Shown: positions 35,944-46,172, counted from the first letter of the stretch. The stretch is DNA of 64,000 nt from Betaproteobacteria bacterium (GCA_016709965.1 JADJLT010000001.1:620001-684000); one strand, 5' to 3'. Program-made: numbers and translations. Notes: generated by a model not told the origin, from the sequence alone.

Positions 35944-36899
35944 CTTTCCAGCTCGGCCAGTCCAAACCCATAGCGCCCAAACTCGTTGCCGTTATAGAGC
36001 AGATAGATCTTGCCGTCGCACTCGAACACATGCGGATAGCACAGCATGTCCGAATCCCAGCCACCGGGAGTAACATCGAGCAATGGGTTCTGGTCATCAC
36101 GTGTCCAGTTCACCAGATCGTTTGACCAAGCATGGCCAATGCGATAGCCGCGGCCGCTGTTATTGCGGAAGTCGAACGATTGGCGATAGCAGAAGAACAT
36201 GTGATGCAGACCATCAATCCCGATCACCGTCGGTAGTGCCTGGCTCTCATCCGGCCCTAGTTTGTCCGAAATGATCTGGCGTGCCTCTTCTTTCACCCAG
36301 TTGATGCCGTCGCTGGAAGTCGCATGGCCAATCTTGTAAGTGCGGTCCGGCGCGGCGTCCGGTGAGAACTTTTTCCAGCCGGTGCCAAAGATGTACCACA
36401 TGTGGAATACGCCACCGATAACCTTCACGAAGCCATCGCCGACCAGGCAAGGCTCGTGTAGCGATGCCGCCAACACCGGTCCGTCGCCAATGCGCAGGAA
36501 GGTAAGGCCGTCGTCGCGGCTGATGGCCAAGCCGATGGCGGTATCCACCGATACCGACACACGGCGATTCCAGCCGCAGGTGTAGCCGAACACCGCATCG
36601 CCGTGGCGCATGACACTCATCGGAAAGATGCCGTGTTCATCGAAACTGCCAAGATTGCCGAGCTGGATAACGGCCTGCTCAGACAGGCGGATCACGTCAC
36701 GCAGGTTCTTCTGCATGTCGACGAAGGCGATATGGCTCAGATATTTCCCATTGCTCTTGTCCACCGAGCGGGTGGAGAAATAGATACGCACAAAATCATC
36801 GAACACTAGCGCCTGCGGTGACTGGGCGAACTGCACGCAGTCGTGCGGCAGTGTGTGCAGTGTCGGATCGAATATCTTGCCAAGCTTTTTCCACTTCAT
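35940..36899 (-). CDS. Beta-propeller glycosidase-like protein, paralogue 2
   Basis: 319 residues, no signal peptide, no membrane segment. Repeated blade-like motifs are visible: FDDFVRIYFSTRS (about residue 33), AISRDDGLTFLRIGDGPVL (about 125), GHATSSDGINWVKEE (about 195), HMFFCYRQSF (about 235), GHAWSNDLVNWTRDD (about 255) and PHVFECDGKIYLLYNGNEFG near the end. The pattern is that of the GH32/43/62/68 five-bladed propeller superfamily, but catalytic residues cannot be assigned by eye. It is a paralogue of the next gene. A cytoplasmic propeller in a polysaccharide cluster has no obvious known role. Confidence 0.7.
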   Translation of the reverse strand: MKWKKLGKIFDPTLHTLPHDCVQFAQSPQALVFDDFVRIYFSTRSVDKSNGKYLSHIAFVDMQKNLRDVIRLSEQAVIQLGNLGSFDEHGIFPMSVMRHGDAVFGYTCGWNRRVSVSVDTAIGLAISRDDGLTFLRIGDGPVLAASLHEPCLVGDGFVKVIGGVFHMWYIFGTGWKKFSPDAAPDRTYKIGHATSSDGINWVKEEARQIISDKLGPDESQALPTVIGIDGLHHMFFCYRQSFDFRNNSGRGYRIGHAWSNDLVNWTRDDQNPLLDVTPGGWDSDMLCYPHVFECDGKIYLLYNGNEFGRYGFGLAELER

Positions 36900-36902
36900 T
36901 GC

Positions 36903-37865
36903 TTAATCCAACTTTCCATCCAGCACGGCCAGCCCAAAACCGTGTCGGCCAACCTGGTTGCCGAGGTAGGCCATATAGGTCTTGCCATCCAGTTCGAACA
37001 CATGCGGGTAACTTATCATCTCGGCATCCCAGCCTTCTTCCGACACTTCGATTCCCGCCTTGGCATCATTGCGCACCCAGTTCATCAGATCGGTGCTGGA
37101 GGCATAACCGATGCGGTAGCCATTCTGCTTGCCGCGGTAATGGCTACTGTAGCGGTAGCAAAAGAACATATGATATTTGCCGTTGGCGTAGAACACGTCC
37201 GGACTGGCCTGAGCTTCGTCTTCTTCTATGCGGCTCTCGATCAGATCCTTATTGAGCTTGTTCCAGTGGATGCCATCGCCGGATGTTGCCATGCGAATCT
37301 TGTAGACCGGCTCCGCGCGCCCATCCACCACCTTCCACTTGCGCCCAGCGATATACCACAGATACCAGGTTTCGCTAAAACGTCGGATCTTCGGCCCGCT
37401 CAATACGAAGGGTTCGTCAGGCGAGTACGACAATATCGGGCCAGTTCCGAGTTTGGTGAAGGTATCGCCACCGTCACAGCTGGTCGCCATGCCGATGGCA
37501 ACGTTGAACGGCACGGATTCACAACGCGTCCAACCTGCGTAATAAGCGCGCAGTTCATCGCCATTGCGGATAACAGAGACGGGGTAGGTGCCGAACTCGT
37601 CGAATTCGCCCAGTCCTCCCAGGTTCAAAATCGGCTGCTCGCCGACATGCCGAATCTTGAACATATCTGCACGGTCAAGATCGACATAGGTAGAGTAGCT
37701 GACAAACTGCCCATTCTCATCCGCCGGCGGGCGGCAGGAGAAATATACGCGCACGAAATCGTCGAACAACAGTGTGGCAGGCGCCTGTGCGAACTCCTTC
37801 AGCCAGCTGCGCCCTTCCACTTCCTGCGGGGTGAACACCTTGCCTAGTTTCTTCCACTTGAACAC
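36903..37865 (-). CDS. Beta-propeller glycosidase-like protein, paralogue 1
   Basis: 320 residues, again without signal peptide. It shares with its neighbour the opening KWKKLGK, FDDFVRVYFSCR, ATSCDGGDTFTKLGTGPIL, MATSGDGIHWNKLN, HMFFCYRYSSHYRG, GYASSTDLMNWVRND, WDxxMxxYPHVFELDGKTYMAYLGN and GRHGFGLAVLD. The two genes are three bases apart and clearly arose by tandem duplication, then diverged. Fold class is the GH43-like propeller superfamily; function not known. Confidence 0.7.
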   Translation of the reverse strand: MFKWKKLGKVFTPQEVEGRSWLKEFAQAPATLLFDDFVRVYFSCRPPADENGQFVSYSTYVDLDRADMFKIRHVGEQPILNLGGLGEFDEFGTYPVSVIRNGDELRAYYAGWTRCESVPFNVAIGMATSCDGGDTFTKLGTGPILSYSPDEPFVLSGPKIRRFSETWYLWYIAGRKWKVVDGRAEPVYKIRMATSGDGIHWNKLNKDLIESRIEEDEAQASPDVFYANGKYHMFFCYRYSSHYRGKQNGYRIGYASSTDLMNWVRNDAKAGIEVSEEGWDAEMISYPHVFELDGKTYMAYLGNQVGRHGFGLAVLDGKLD

Positions 37866-37868
37866 GGT

Positions 37869-38576
37869 TCAGATCAACTCATAGTTGGTTGTGATACAGG
37901 TACGGATGGCATCGAGAGGATTGAACATCATCACGTCAACGATTGACAGCCAGGGTACGAACTCATCACCGAGCTGCGCATATTCGAGCGGCTTCGATTT
38001 GATGAACTTCAACTCGACGCCTCCCTTCAGGAAGGCCTCCTTCGAATACAGCTCCATCCCGCCGATAGTGTTCAAATAGGTGGTCGCTCCGGCCGCTTCA
38101 CATAGGGCGAGTACTTTGTCCTGACTTTTCAGGCCGTGGTCGATCGCAATGTCGGATGAGACTCTGATCATGGTGGTAATGCCCAGATGTTTGCATGTCT
38201 GGGCAATGGAATGGTGCAGATAGCGGAACAGGTTCGCGTCTTCGTATCTCACGATCTTTTCGAGCAGCGGGTAAGTTTGCTCGAAATAGGGCGCGTGCCG
38301 GTATGCGCCTTTGAGTTGGTTGAGCAGTTTGTCACGATTGAAGTCCGCCGCCAGTTCACGTTCGCACACATCCAAGAAGTCAGAATCGCTCTTCAATGGC
38401 AATGAGAACATCACGTCCTTTCCGTTCTGGAGCATGCGGTTGCGGTTGATCCAGCCCTTCTTGGTGTACTTTATATTGTCGTACACGATAAATTGGTCGA
38501 CTGCCGCAATCAACTGAAAGTAGCCGATGTAGGGGAAAAAATATGGTTGCATAATGGCCAGCCTCATCCTGACCAT
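37869..38576 (-). CDS. WbqC-like family protein
   Basis: 235 residues. The family start MRLAIMQPYFFPYIGYFQLI is visible, followed by YDNIKYTKKGWINRNRML, LPLKSDSDF and late YLNTIGGMELYSKEAF and EFVPWLSIVDVMMFN. WbqC-like proteins (PF08889) recur in O-antigen clusters with amino-sugar genes but have no proven activity; some are thought to be glycine or acyl transferases. The ATG at 38567 (MRLAIMQ) may be the true start. Confidence 0.85.
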   Translation of the reverse strand: MVRMRLAIMQPYFFPYIGYFQLIAAVDQFIVYDNIKYTKKGWINRNRMLQNGKDVMFSLPLKSDSDFLDVCERELAADFNRDKLLNQLKGAYRHAPYFEQTYPLLEKIVRYEDANLFRYLHHSIAQTCKHLGITTMIRVSSDIAIDHGLKSQDKVLALCEAAGATTYLNTIGGMELYSKEAFLKGGVELKFIKSKPLEYAQLGDEFVPWLSIVDVMMFNPLDAIRTCITTNYELI

Positions 38577-38609
38577 CCTGTGAAGCCGACTGTTTGCTTG
38601 GTATCCACT

Positions 38610-39722
38610 TTATTGCGCCGCGATAAAACGGGTAACCTCGTCAACCACCGACATCTCCAGATCTGGATAGATCGGCAGGCAAAGGACACGTTGCGCCGCG
38701 ACAGTGGCTACCGGCAGATTCTCGCGATGAGAAGAAGGTAAACCGCGATACATGGGGAAATCCGATATCAGGGGATAAAAGTAGCGCCTAGGATGGATGC
38801 CGTAGTCCTTGAGCTTTTGATAGAGATCGTCACGGCTGATCGGGTAGTCGGCACCCACCAGAATCGGGAAATACGAATAGTTGGCAACCTTTTCGCCCGC
38901 ATCGTTCAAACAGTGAATACCCTTTACACTTGCCAACCGCTCGCGGTACTTCGCATCGATCGCTTTGCGACGCGCGAGTGCCTGATCGATGTATTTCAAT
39001 TGCAGCAAACCGAGCGCCGCGTTGAATTCGCTCATCTTGCCGTTGATGCCTGGGGCCACTACAGTAACTTCGCCCACATGGCCGAAATTCTTGAGGTGGT
39101 CGATGCGCACTTTCGTCTTAGCATCAGGACAGACGATGGCACCCCCCTCAAAGGTGTTGAAAACCTTGGTGGCGTGGAAACTCAGTACCGACAAATCACC
39201 GTGCCTTAATACGCTACCCTTTGCATCTTCCACGCCGAACGCGTGGGCGGCGTCGTAGATGACCTTGAGGTTATAGATGTCGGCGATATTCTGTATGGCT
39301 TCGATATCACAAGGATGCCCATAGCAATGCACCGGCATGATCGCGGTGGTATGCGGAGTTATGGCCGCTTCTATCTTGGCCGGATCGAGATTGAGTGTGT
39401 TCGGATCAATATCCACAAACACCGGCTTGATTCCGTTCCACAACAGGGAATGTGAGGTGGCAACGAAAGAGTATGGCGTGGTGATCACCTCGCCGGTCAC
39501 GCGCAGGGCTTGCAATGCTGTCACCAGTGCGATCGTTCCGTTGGTGAACAGAGCAATATGTTCGACCCCTAGGTGTTCGCATAACGCCCGTTCCAGTTGC
39601 TGATGGAAAGGCCCGTCGTTGGTTAACATTTTATTGGTCCAAATCTGTTCCAGATAAGGAATGAACTCCTCCAGCGGCGGCAGGAAGGGCTGTGTCACAT
39701 ATATAGGTTTTTTTATCGTCAT
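38610..39722 (-). CDS. DegT/DnrJ/EryC1/StrS sugar aminotransferase (VioA-like)
   Basis: 370-residue PLP aminotransferase. It opens KPIYVTQPFLPPLEEFIPYLEQIW, very like VioA, the dTDP-4-amino-4,6-dideoxyglucose aminotransferase. PLP lysine in LSFHATKVFNTFEGGAIV (about residue 180), DAAHAFGVE (about 155) and TNDGPFHQQLE near the start. The substrate is probably the dTDP-4-keto-6-deoxyglucose made by RmlA and RmlB just upstream, giving dTDP-viosamine or dTDP-Fuc4N. Stereochemistry cannot be read from sequence. Confidence 0.85.
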   Translation of the reverse strand: MTIKKPIYVTQPFLPPLEEFIPYLEQIWTNKMLTNDGPFHQQLERALCEHLGVEHIALFTNGTIALVTALQALRVTGEVITTPYSFVATSHSLLWNGIKPVFVDIDPNTLNLDPAKIEAAITPHTTAIMPVHCYGHPCDIEAIQNIADIYNLKVIYDAAHAFGVEDAKGSVLRHGDLSVLSFHATKVFNTFEGGAIVCPDAKTKVRIDHLKNFGHVGEVTVVAPGINGKMSEFNAALGLLQLKYIDQALARRKAIDAKYRERLASVKGIHCLNDAGEKVANYSYFPILVGADYPISRDDLYQKLKDYGIHPRRYFYPLISDFPMYRGLPSSHRENLPVATVAAQRVLCLPIYPDLEMSVVDEVTRFIAAQ

Positions 39723-39728
39723 TTTTGA

Positions 39729-40277
39729 CTACACCTCACTCAACAGTGAGAAAAAGCTGCTTGCAGTAATATCTTTAGCGGACAGCTTCGGCAATTCGAC
39801 GAGCGGCCAATCTACCTGCAGATCCTTGTCATTCCATAAGATGCAGCGCTCATTTTCCGGGTAGTAGTAATCTGTGGTCTTATATAGAAAATCAGCCGTT
39901 TCGCTCAATGTTAGGAATCCGTGCGCGAAACCTGGAGGAATCCATATTTGCAGCTTGTTCTCTGCTGAAAGCACCTCACCAATCCACTGCCCATAGGTTG
40001 CCGAGCCTTTCCGGATATCGACGGCCACATCGAAGACTTCGCCGTGAATGACGCGGACGAGCTTGCCCTGAACCTTCGGTGGCAACTGGTAATGCAGCCC
40101 TCTCAGTACGTTCTTCGCACTCTTCGAATGATTGTCTTGGACGAAAGCGATCTCCTGTCCGACAGCATCATTGAAGGCCTTCTGATTGAAGCTTTCGAAG
40201 AAGAAACCGCGCTCATCTCCGAACACTTTCGGCTCGATGATCAGGACATCGGGAATCCGAGTCGGCGTGACTTTCAT
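39729..40277 (-). CDS. rmlC: dTDP-4-dehydrorhamnose 3,5-epimerase
   Basis: 182-residue cupin. Family signature segments: GDERGFFFESFNQKAFNDAVG, FVQDNHSKSAKNVLRGLHYQ (catalytic His in RGLHYQ, about residue 63), GEVFDVAVDIRKGSATYGQW, PPGFAHGFLTLSETADFLYKTTDYY. Inverts C3 and C5 of dTDP-4-keto-6-deoxyglucose on the route to dTDP-L-rhamnose. Start and stop overlap by one base (TGATG) with rmlA. Confidence 0.95.
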   Translation of the reverse strand: MKVTPTRIPDVLIIEPKVFGDERGFFFESFNQKAFNDAVGQEIAFVQDNHSKSAKNVLRGLHYQLPPKVQGKLVRVIHGEVFDVAVDIRKGSATYGQWIGEVLSAENKLQIWIPPGFAHGFLTLSETADFLYKTTDYYYPENERCILWNDKDLQVDWPLVELPKLSAKDITASSFFSLLSEV

Positions 40278-41157
40278 CAGTAGACCTTTTCCTTCAGCAG
40301 ATTGAACAGGTACTGGCCGTAGCCCGTCTTTGCATAGCTTTGGGCTAGTTGTTCGAGCTTTTCATCGCTGACCCAGTTCTGGCGCCAGGCGATTTCTTCG
40401 GGGCAGGCGACCTTGAGGCCCTGGCGCTTTTCGATGGTGGCGATGAACTGGCCGGCTTCGAGCAGGCTGTCGTGGGTGCCGGTATCAAGCCAGGCGTAGC
40501 CGCGACCCATGATTTCTACCTTCAGTTTTTGTCGCTCAAGGTAGACGCGGTTGACGTCGGTGATTTCAAATTCGCCACGAGCGCTGGGCTTGATGTTACG
40601 GGCGATGTCGACGACGCTGGTGTCGTAGAAATAGAGGCCCGTGACGGCATAGCGTGACTTGGGTTGCATGGGCTTTTCTTCGATGCTGATGGCGTGTTGG
40701 TCTTTGTCGAACTCGACAACACCGTAACGTTCCGGATCGGTGACGGCGTAGGCAAAGACGGTAGCGCCGTTCAGGTTAGCGTTGGCGCCTTGCAGCAACT
40801 CACTGAACTCATGACCATGGAAGATGTTGTCGCCAAGGATCAAGGCCGACGGGTTGCTGCCGACGAAATCGGCGCCCAGGATGAATGCCTGAGCCAAACC
40901 ATCCGGGCTTGGCTGGACGGTATATTGGAGATTGATACCCCACTGCCTGCCGTCGCCGAGCAGTTGCTCGAAGCGCGGGGTGTCCTGCGGGGTGGAAATA
41001 ATCAGGATGTCCTTGATGCCTGCCAGCATGAGCGTGGTCAGCGGGTAGTAGATCATTGGCTTGTCGTAGATCGGCAGCAGTTGCTTGGAAACCGACAGGG
41101 TGGCCGGGTACAGGCGGGTGCCGGAGCCACCGGCGAGGATGATGCCTTTGCGCTGAC

Positions 41158-41161
<4 letters not shown>
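40277..41161 (-). CDS. rmlA: Glucose-1-phosphate thymidylyltransferase
   Basis: 294 residues. Nucleotide-binding GIILAGGSGTRLYPATLSVSKQLLPIYDKPMIYYPL, ILGDNIFHGHEFSELL (about residue 110), EEKPMQPKSRYAVTGLYFYD (about 165) and LDTGTHDSLLEAGQFI. Makes dTDP-glucose from dTTP and glucose-1-phosphate. The start at 41161 overlaps rmlB by ATGA; the frame extends further upstream without homology. Confidence 0.95.
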
Positions 41162-42225
<1,064 letters not shown>

Positions 42226-42260
42226 AGGTTCTCCACGATTTTCTTCAACCGTAAATTCAA

Positions 42261-43265
42261 TTACCGAAAACCGTTCGGATTGTTGCTTTGCCAGCGCCAG
42301 GCATCGACACACATGGCATCCATGTTTCGCTCGGCGCGCCAGTTGAGCAGTTCGGCCGCGAAAGCCGGATCGGCGTAGCAGGAGGCCACATCGCCAGCGC
42401 GGCGCGGGGCCAGTTCGTAGGCAACCGGACGGCCGCTGGCTTTTTCGAAAGCCTTGACAACATCAAGCACGCTGTAGCCGGTGCCGGTGCCAAGATTCAC
42501 CTCGAAGCACTGCGCAGCGTTCAGGCGTTCCAACGCCTTCAGGTGGCCGAGAGCCAAGTCGACGACATGAATATAGTCGCGAACGCCGGTGCCGTCCGGC
42601 GTCGGATAATCGTTGCCCCAGACCTTGAGTTGCTCGCGCCGGCCAACGGCCACCTGGGCGACGAAAGGCATCAGGTTGTTTGGAATACCTTGTGGGTCTT
42701 CGCCAATCAGGCCGCTTTCGTGCGCACCGACAGGGTTGAAGTAGCGCAGGAGACCGATCCGCCATGACGGGTCGGAGCGATACAGATCGCGCAACATGTC
42801 TTCGATGACCAGCTTCGTTCGACCATAAGGATTCGTCGCCGATAGCGGGTGATCTTCCGTCAGCGGCAGACGCTGCGGCTCGCCATAGACGGTGGCCGAT
42901 GAACTGAAGACCAGCGTCTTGACGCCGCATTCAGCCATCGCACCCAGAAGGCGATGCGTACCGATGACGTTGTTGTCGTAGTACTCCAGCGGCTTTTCGA
43001 CCGACTCGCCAACGGCCTTGAGGCCAGCAAAGTGGATGACCGACGTGCAATCGTATTGGCGAAAGGCAGCTGCAACAGCGGCCTGATCACGGATATCGCC
43101 TTCGACCAGCTTGATTTTACGGCCAGTAATCGACTCGACCCGTTTCAGCGATTCTGGATGGCTATTGCAGAAGTTGTCGAAGACAACCACATCCTGACCA
43201 GCGCCAAGAAGTTCGACACAGGTATGAGAGCCGATATAGCCAGCCCCGCCAGTTACGAGGATCAT
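42261..43265 (-). CDS. galE: UDP-glucose 4-epimerase
   Basis: 334 residues. MILVTGGAGYIGSHTCVELLGAG, IHFAGLKAVGESVEKPLEYYDNN (about residue 80), FSSSATVYGEP (about 122), YGRTKLVIEDML (about 148), LRYFNPVGAHESGLIGEDP. Interconverts UDP-glucose and UDP-galactose, and in some versions the GlcNAc/GalNAc pair. First gene of the polysaccharide cluster, 95 bases after ligE. That gap contains a weak hairpin after ligE (43349-43363) and AT-rich sequence that could hold the cluster promoter, but no JUMPstart/ops element was found. Confidence 0.95.
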   Translation of the reverse strand: MILVTGGAGYIGSHTCVELLGAGQDVVVFDNFCNSHPESLKRVESITGRKIKLVEGDIRDQAAVAAAFRQYDCTSVIHFAGLKAVGESVEKPLEYYDNNVIGTHRLLGAMAECGVKTLVFSSSATVYGEPQRLPLTEDHPLSATNPYGRTKLVIEDMLRDLYRSDPSWRIGLLRYFNPVGAHESGLIGEDPQGIPNNLMPFVAQVAVGRREQLKVWGNDYPTPDGTGVRDYIHVVDLALGHLKALERLNAAQCFEVNLGTGTGYSVLDVVKAFEKASGRPVAYELAPRRAGDVASCYADPAFAAELLNWRAERNMDAMCVDAWRWQSNNPNGFR

Positions 43266-43360
43266 CGTAGTTCGCCGTCAGATAAAACCGTAATTTTACC
43301 AGCCGGACGTCACCGGGGCATTACGACTAAAGTAAAGTATTGAGAAGGTGGGATGCCACC

Positions 43361-44200
43361 CTACTCCTCGCGTACCCTCAAGAAACTGGCAAAACGCGGC
43401 AATCCCTTGGCGGTCAGATCACGGTAGCGATAAGTGACCGTGGTACCCGGTGCCGGTGGCTCGCGTCTCTGGGCATCCGAAAACCCCGTACCCAGCATGA
43501 ACTCTCGCCCATCCGGCGTGCGCACTCGCAAGGCCCCGAGCAAACCGGCAAAACGCCCCTTGCCTGGCTGATGGCCGACCACCACCGCTTCGGCGTCCAG
43601 CAGCGGTTTCATCTTGAGCAGCACATCGCTGCGCCCGGTTTGGTAGGGTGCATCAGCCAGATGGAGCATCAGGCCCTCACCACCGCCGCGGACGACTTCA
43701 TCAAAGCGCTTTTTCAGACTTCCACGGTCAACCGGAAAAAACTGCTGAATTTCAAATAACCACGGTACGTTGGCCTGGCGAACCAGGCGGCGAATCTGCT
43801 CGGCGCGCTCGCTGAACGGCCCGGGCGCATCCGGCAATTCGAAAACCATGTAGCGCACTTCCCGCCAGCCGGCGTCATCCGCAACCTCGTGCCGAACAAT
43901 CCCCGAAACCCGCTCAAACTGGCCGCGCGCTATCCACAATTCACCATCGAGCGGCTGCTTCGGTAGCCCCGCGACAAACCAGGGCGGCGCATTGATCGTC
44001 CTGCCGCTACGGAAACGCAAGACCTGGCCATCCCAAAGCGCCCGCACACCATCAAGCTTTTCACTGACCATGTACCGCGAAACATCAATCTGGTTGCGAT
44101 AGAGATTGGCCAGCAGGATGGGCGGCGCATCGGCTGTGGTCGAATACGTTGGCAGCGAAAATGCCAGCCCAACCAGTAACGCAGCCAGCAGGCGGGACAT
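43361..44200 (-). CDS. ligE: ATP-dependent DNA ligase, periplasmic-type (LigE)
   Basis: 279 residues. An N-terminal signal peptide (MSRLLAALLVGLAFSLPTYS..., about 1-25) precedes the minimal ligase: motif I SEKLDGVRALWDG with the adenylated Lys (about residue 48), LDGELW (about 87), the VFELPDAPG segment, GGGEGLMLHL (about 175), VLLKMKP (about 195), and an OB domain with RTPDGREFMLGTGFSDAQR. No BRCT or extra domains. This fits the LigE class, exported minimal ligases proposed to act on incoming DNA. The start overlaps the tyrA stop (TGATG). A copy of the dispersed motif lies inside (43721-43753), encoding a loop between conserved blocks. Confidence 0.88.
   Translation of the reverse strand: MSRLLAALLVGLAFSLPTYSTTADAPPILLANLYRNQIDVSRYMVSEKLDGVRALWDGQVLRFRSGRTINAPPWFVAGLPKQPLDGELWIARGQFERVSGIVRHEVADDAGWREVRYMVFELPDAPGPFSERAEQIRRLVRQANVPWLFEIQQFFPVDRGSLKKRFDEVVRGGGEGLMLHLADAPYQTGRSDVLLKMKPLLDAEAVVVGHQPGKGRFAGLLGALRVRTPDGREFMLGTGFSDAQRREPPAPGTTVTYRYRDLTAKGLPRFASFLRVREE
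43721..43753 (-). repeat. Dispersed motif, copy 5 (inside ligE)
   Basis: On the minus strand the arm gaaattcagcagtttttt is followed by the exact core CCGGTTGACCG and tgga. Near-identical to the intergenic copy at 7941 although coding here (IQQFFPVDRGSL), in a stretch with no recognisable ligase motif. Confidence 0.75.
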
Positions 44201-45069
44201 CAGCCCTCGCCGGCCCAATTGCGCCGGGCGCGCCGGGCGATGCCGAAGACTTCTTCCAGCCGCTCGCCATCGTTGCGTGCCAGCGCAGTGCGCAGGTCGT
44301 CGAGTTGAGCCCGGTAGCTATCCAGCTCACCAAGCAGCGCCTCACGGTTGGCAAGGCAGATGTCGCGCCACATTTCCGGATGGCTGGCAGCAATGCGGGT
44401 GAAGTCGCGGAAGCCGGAGGCAGCAAAGGTGAAGAACAGATCGGCATCCTCGCGCACCGCCAGATCGTGCACCAAGGCGTAAGACAACAGATGCGGCAGA
44501 TGGCTGACGGCGGCAAAGACGCGGTCGTGCATTTCAGGCGTCAGCTCGTAGATGTCGGCGCCGCACAGGGACCAGGCGCGCTTGATATGGTCAAGCGCAT
44601 CGTCGCTGTTTTCCGGCAACGGCGTCACAACCACCTTTTTACCTTGATAAAGATCCCAACGCGCCGCTGCGGGGCCGCTGTTTTCCGCGCCGGCAATCGG
44701 ATGCGCCGGCACAAACTGGCTTATACGATCACCCAGCGCAGCCCTCGCCGCCCGCACCACATCACCCTTGGTCGAACCGCCATCGGTGACGACTGTGTTG
44801 GGGCCGAGGTAGGGGCCGATACGGTCGAAAATATCGGCCATCTGCGCCACCGGGGTCGCCACCAGCACGATGTCGGCATCCTCGATTTCATGCGTCGGAT
44901 TAATGCCGGCCCGGTCGATAACGCCCAACTCCTGCGCCTTGCGCAAGGTTGCCGGCGTCCGGCCAAAGCCGACGACTTCCTCGACCGCCCCCGCCTCCTT
45001 GAGAGCGAGCGAGAACGAACCGCCGATCAGGCCGGTGCCGAAGACAACAATTTTTCCAAACTCGGACAT
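44200..45069 (-). CDS. tyrA: Prephenate dehydrogenase
   Basis: 289 residues. N-terminal Rossmann GTGLIGGSFSLALKEAGAVEEVVGFGR, VLVATPVAQMADIF, TDGGSTKGDVV (about residue 100), HPIAGAENSGPAAARWDLYQGKKVVVTP (about 130). Converts prephenate to 4-hydroxyphenylpyruvate with NAD(P)+ in tyrosine synthesis. Stand-alone, not fused to chorismate mutase. Follows hisC by 4 bases. Confidence 0.95.
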   Translation of the reverse strand: MSEFGKIVVFGTGLIGGSFSLALKEAGAVEEVVGFGRTPATLRKAQELGVIDRAGINPTHEIEDADIVLVATPVAQMADIFDRIGPYLGPNTVVTDGGSTKGDVVRAARAALGDRISQFVPAHPIAGAENSGPAAARWDLYQGKKVVVTPLPENSDDALDHIKRAWSLCGADIYELTPEMHDRVFAAVSHLPHLLSYALVHDLAVREDADLFFTFAASGFRDFTRIAASHPEMWRDICLANREALLGELDSYRAQLDDLRTALARNDGERLEEVFGIARRARRNWAGEG

Positions 45070-45073
45070 CGGA

Positions 45074-46162
45074 TTACAGCGCTTTTTCCAGCGCTTCGAG
45101 GAAGCGGGCGTTCTCCGGCTCGGCCCCGATGGTCACGCGCAACCACTCCGGCAGACCATAACCGCCGATCGGCCTAACGATGACGCCCTGCTGCAGCAGC
45201 TTCTGATTGACCGCGGCGCCGTCGCCCACCTTGAACGTAACGAAATTACCGTGTGGCTTGATGTATTCGAGTCCCAGTCGCTCAAGGCCCGCGACAATCT
45301 GCGCCATGCCGCGCCGGTTCAGCTCGTAGCTGGCCAGCAGGAACTCTTCGTCATCAAGCGCGGCAAGCGCACCGGCCAGCGCCAGGTTGTTCACGTTGAA
45401 GGGCTGACGGACGCGGTTCATCAGGTCGGCAACTTCAGCAGACGCCAGCGCATAACCGATGCGCAGGCCGGCCAGACCATAGATCTTCGACAAGGTGCGG
45501 CAAACGACCAGGTTGGGGAAGTCGTTGATCCAGCTTGCGGTATCGACGCGGTCAGCCGGCGGCAGGTATTCGTTGTAGGCCTCGTCGAGGACAACAACGA
45601 CGTCCTTCGGCACCGCTTCGAGGAAGGCGCGCACTTCCGGATAAGGCACGAAGTTGCCGGTCGGATTGTTCGGATTGGCGATCCAGACGATGCGCGTATC
45701 CGGCCGGATGGCGGCGCGCATGGCATCAAGATCGTGACCGTAGTTCCTGGCTGGCGTCGAGATCAGCTCGGCGCCCGTCGACAGCGTGGCCAGCGGATAA
45801 ACCGCAAAAGCATGCTGGGCGAAAATCGCTGAACGCCCTGGCGCCAGGAAGACACGGGCGACCAGATCGAGCACATCGTTGGAGCCGTTACCCAGCACGA
45901 CCTGGTTCTGCGCCACGCCACAATGCCCGGCCACCGCCTTGATCAGGTCAAACTGATCGGGATAGCGTTCAATGCCGCCAATCGCCGCCTCAACCGCCTT
46001 TTTCGCCTTCGGGCTCATGCCCAGCGGATTTTCGTTGGAGGCGAGCTTGAGAATTTTATCGACCGGAATGCCCATTTCGCGGGCCAGTTCGGTAATCGGC
46101 TTGCCCGGCTGATAGGGCGAAATGGCACGAACGTACGACAACGCTTGTTCAGCAAGGCCCAT
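45074..46162 (-). CDS. hisC: Histidinol-phosphate/aromatic aminotransferase
   Basis: 362-residue class I PLP aminotransferase: KLASNENPLGMSPKA (about residue 35), WIANPNNPTGNFVP (about 165), VVLDEAYNEYL (about 200), PLP Lys in CRTLSKIYGLAGLRIGYA (about 230), and C-terminal EWLRVTIGAEPEN. In this setting between pheA and tyrA it probably serves aromatic amino acid synthesis as well as, or instead of, histidine. ATG at 46162 is chosen; the frame extends into the end of pheA. Confidence 0.92.
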   Translation of the reverse strand: MGLAEQALSYVRAISPYQPGKPITELAREMGIPVDKILKLASNENPLGMSPKAKKAVEAAIGGIERYPDQFDLIKAVAGHCGVAQNQVVLGNGSNDVLDLVARVFLAPGRSAIFAQHAFAVYPLATLSTGAELISTPARNYGHDLDAMRAAIRPDTRIVWIANPNNPTGNFVPYPEVRAFLEAVPKDVVVVLDEAYNEYLPPADRVDTASWINDFPNLVVCRTLSKIYGLAGLRIGYALASAEVADLMNRVRQPFNVNNLALAGALAALDDEEFLLASYELNRRGMAQIVAGLERLGLEYIKPHGNFVTFKVGDGAAVNQKLLQQGVIVRPIGGYGLPEWLRVTIGAEPENARFLEALEKAL

Positions 46163-46172
46163 GACACTTCCC

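Noticed and set aside
43266..43360. JUMPstart/ops element upstream of galE
   Set aside because: No GGCGGTAGC-type ops sequence is present on either strand in the gap, so RfaH-type control cannot be claimed.
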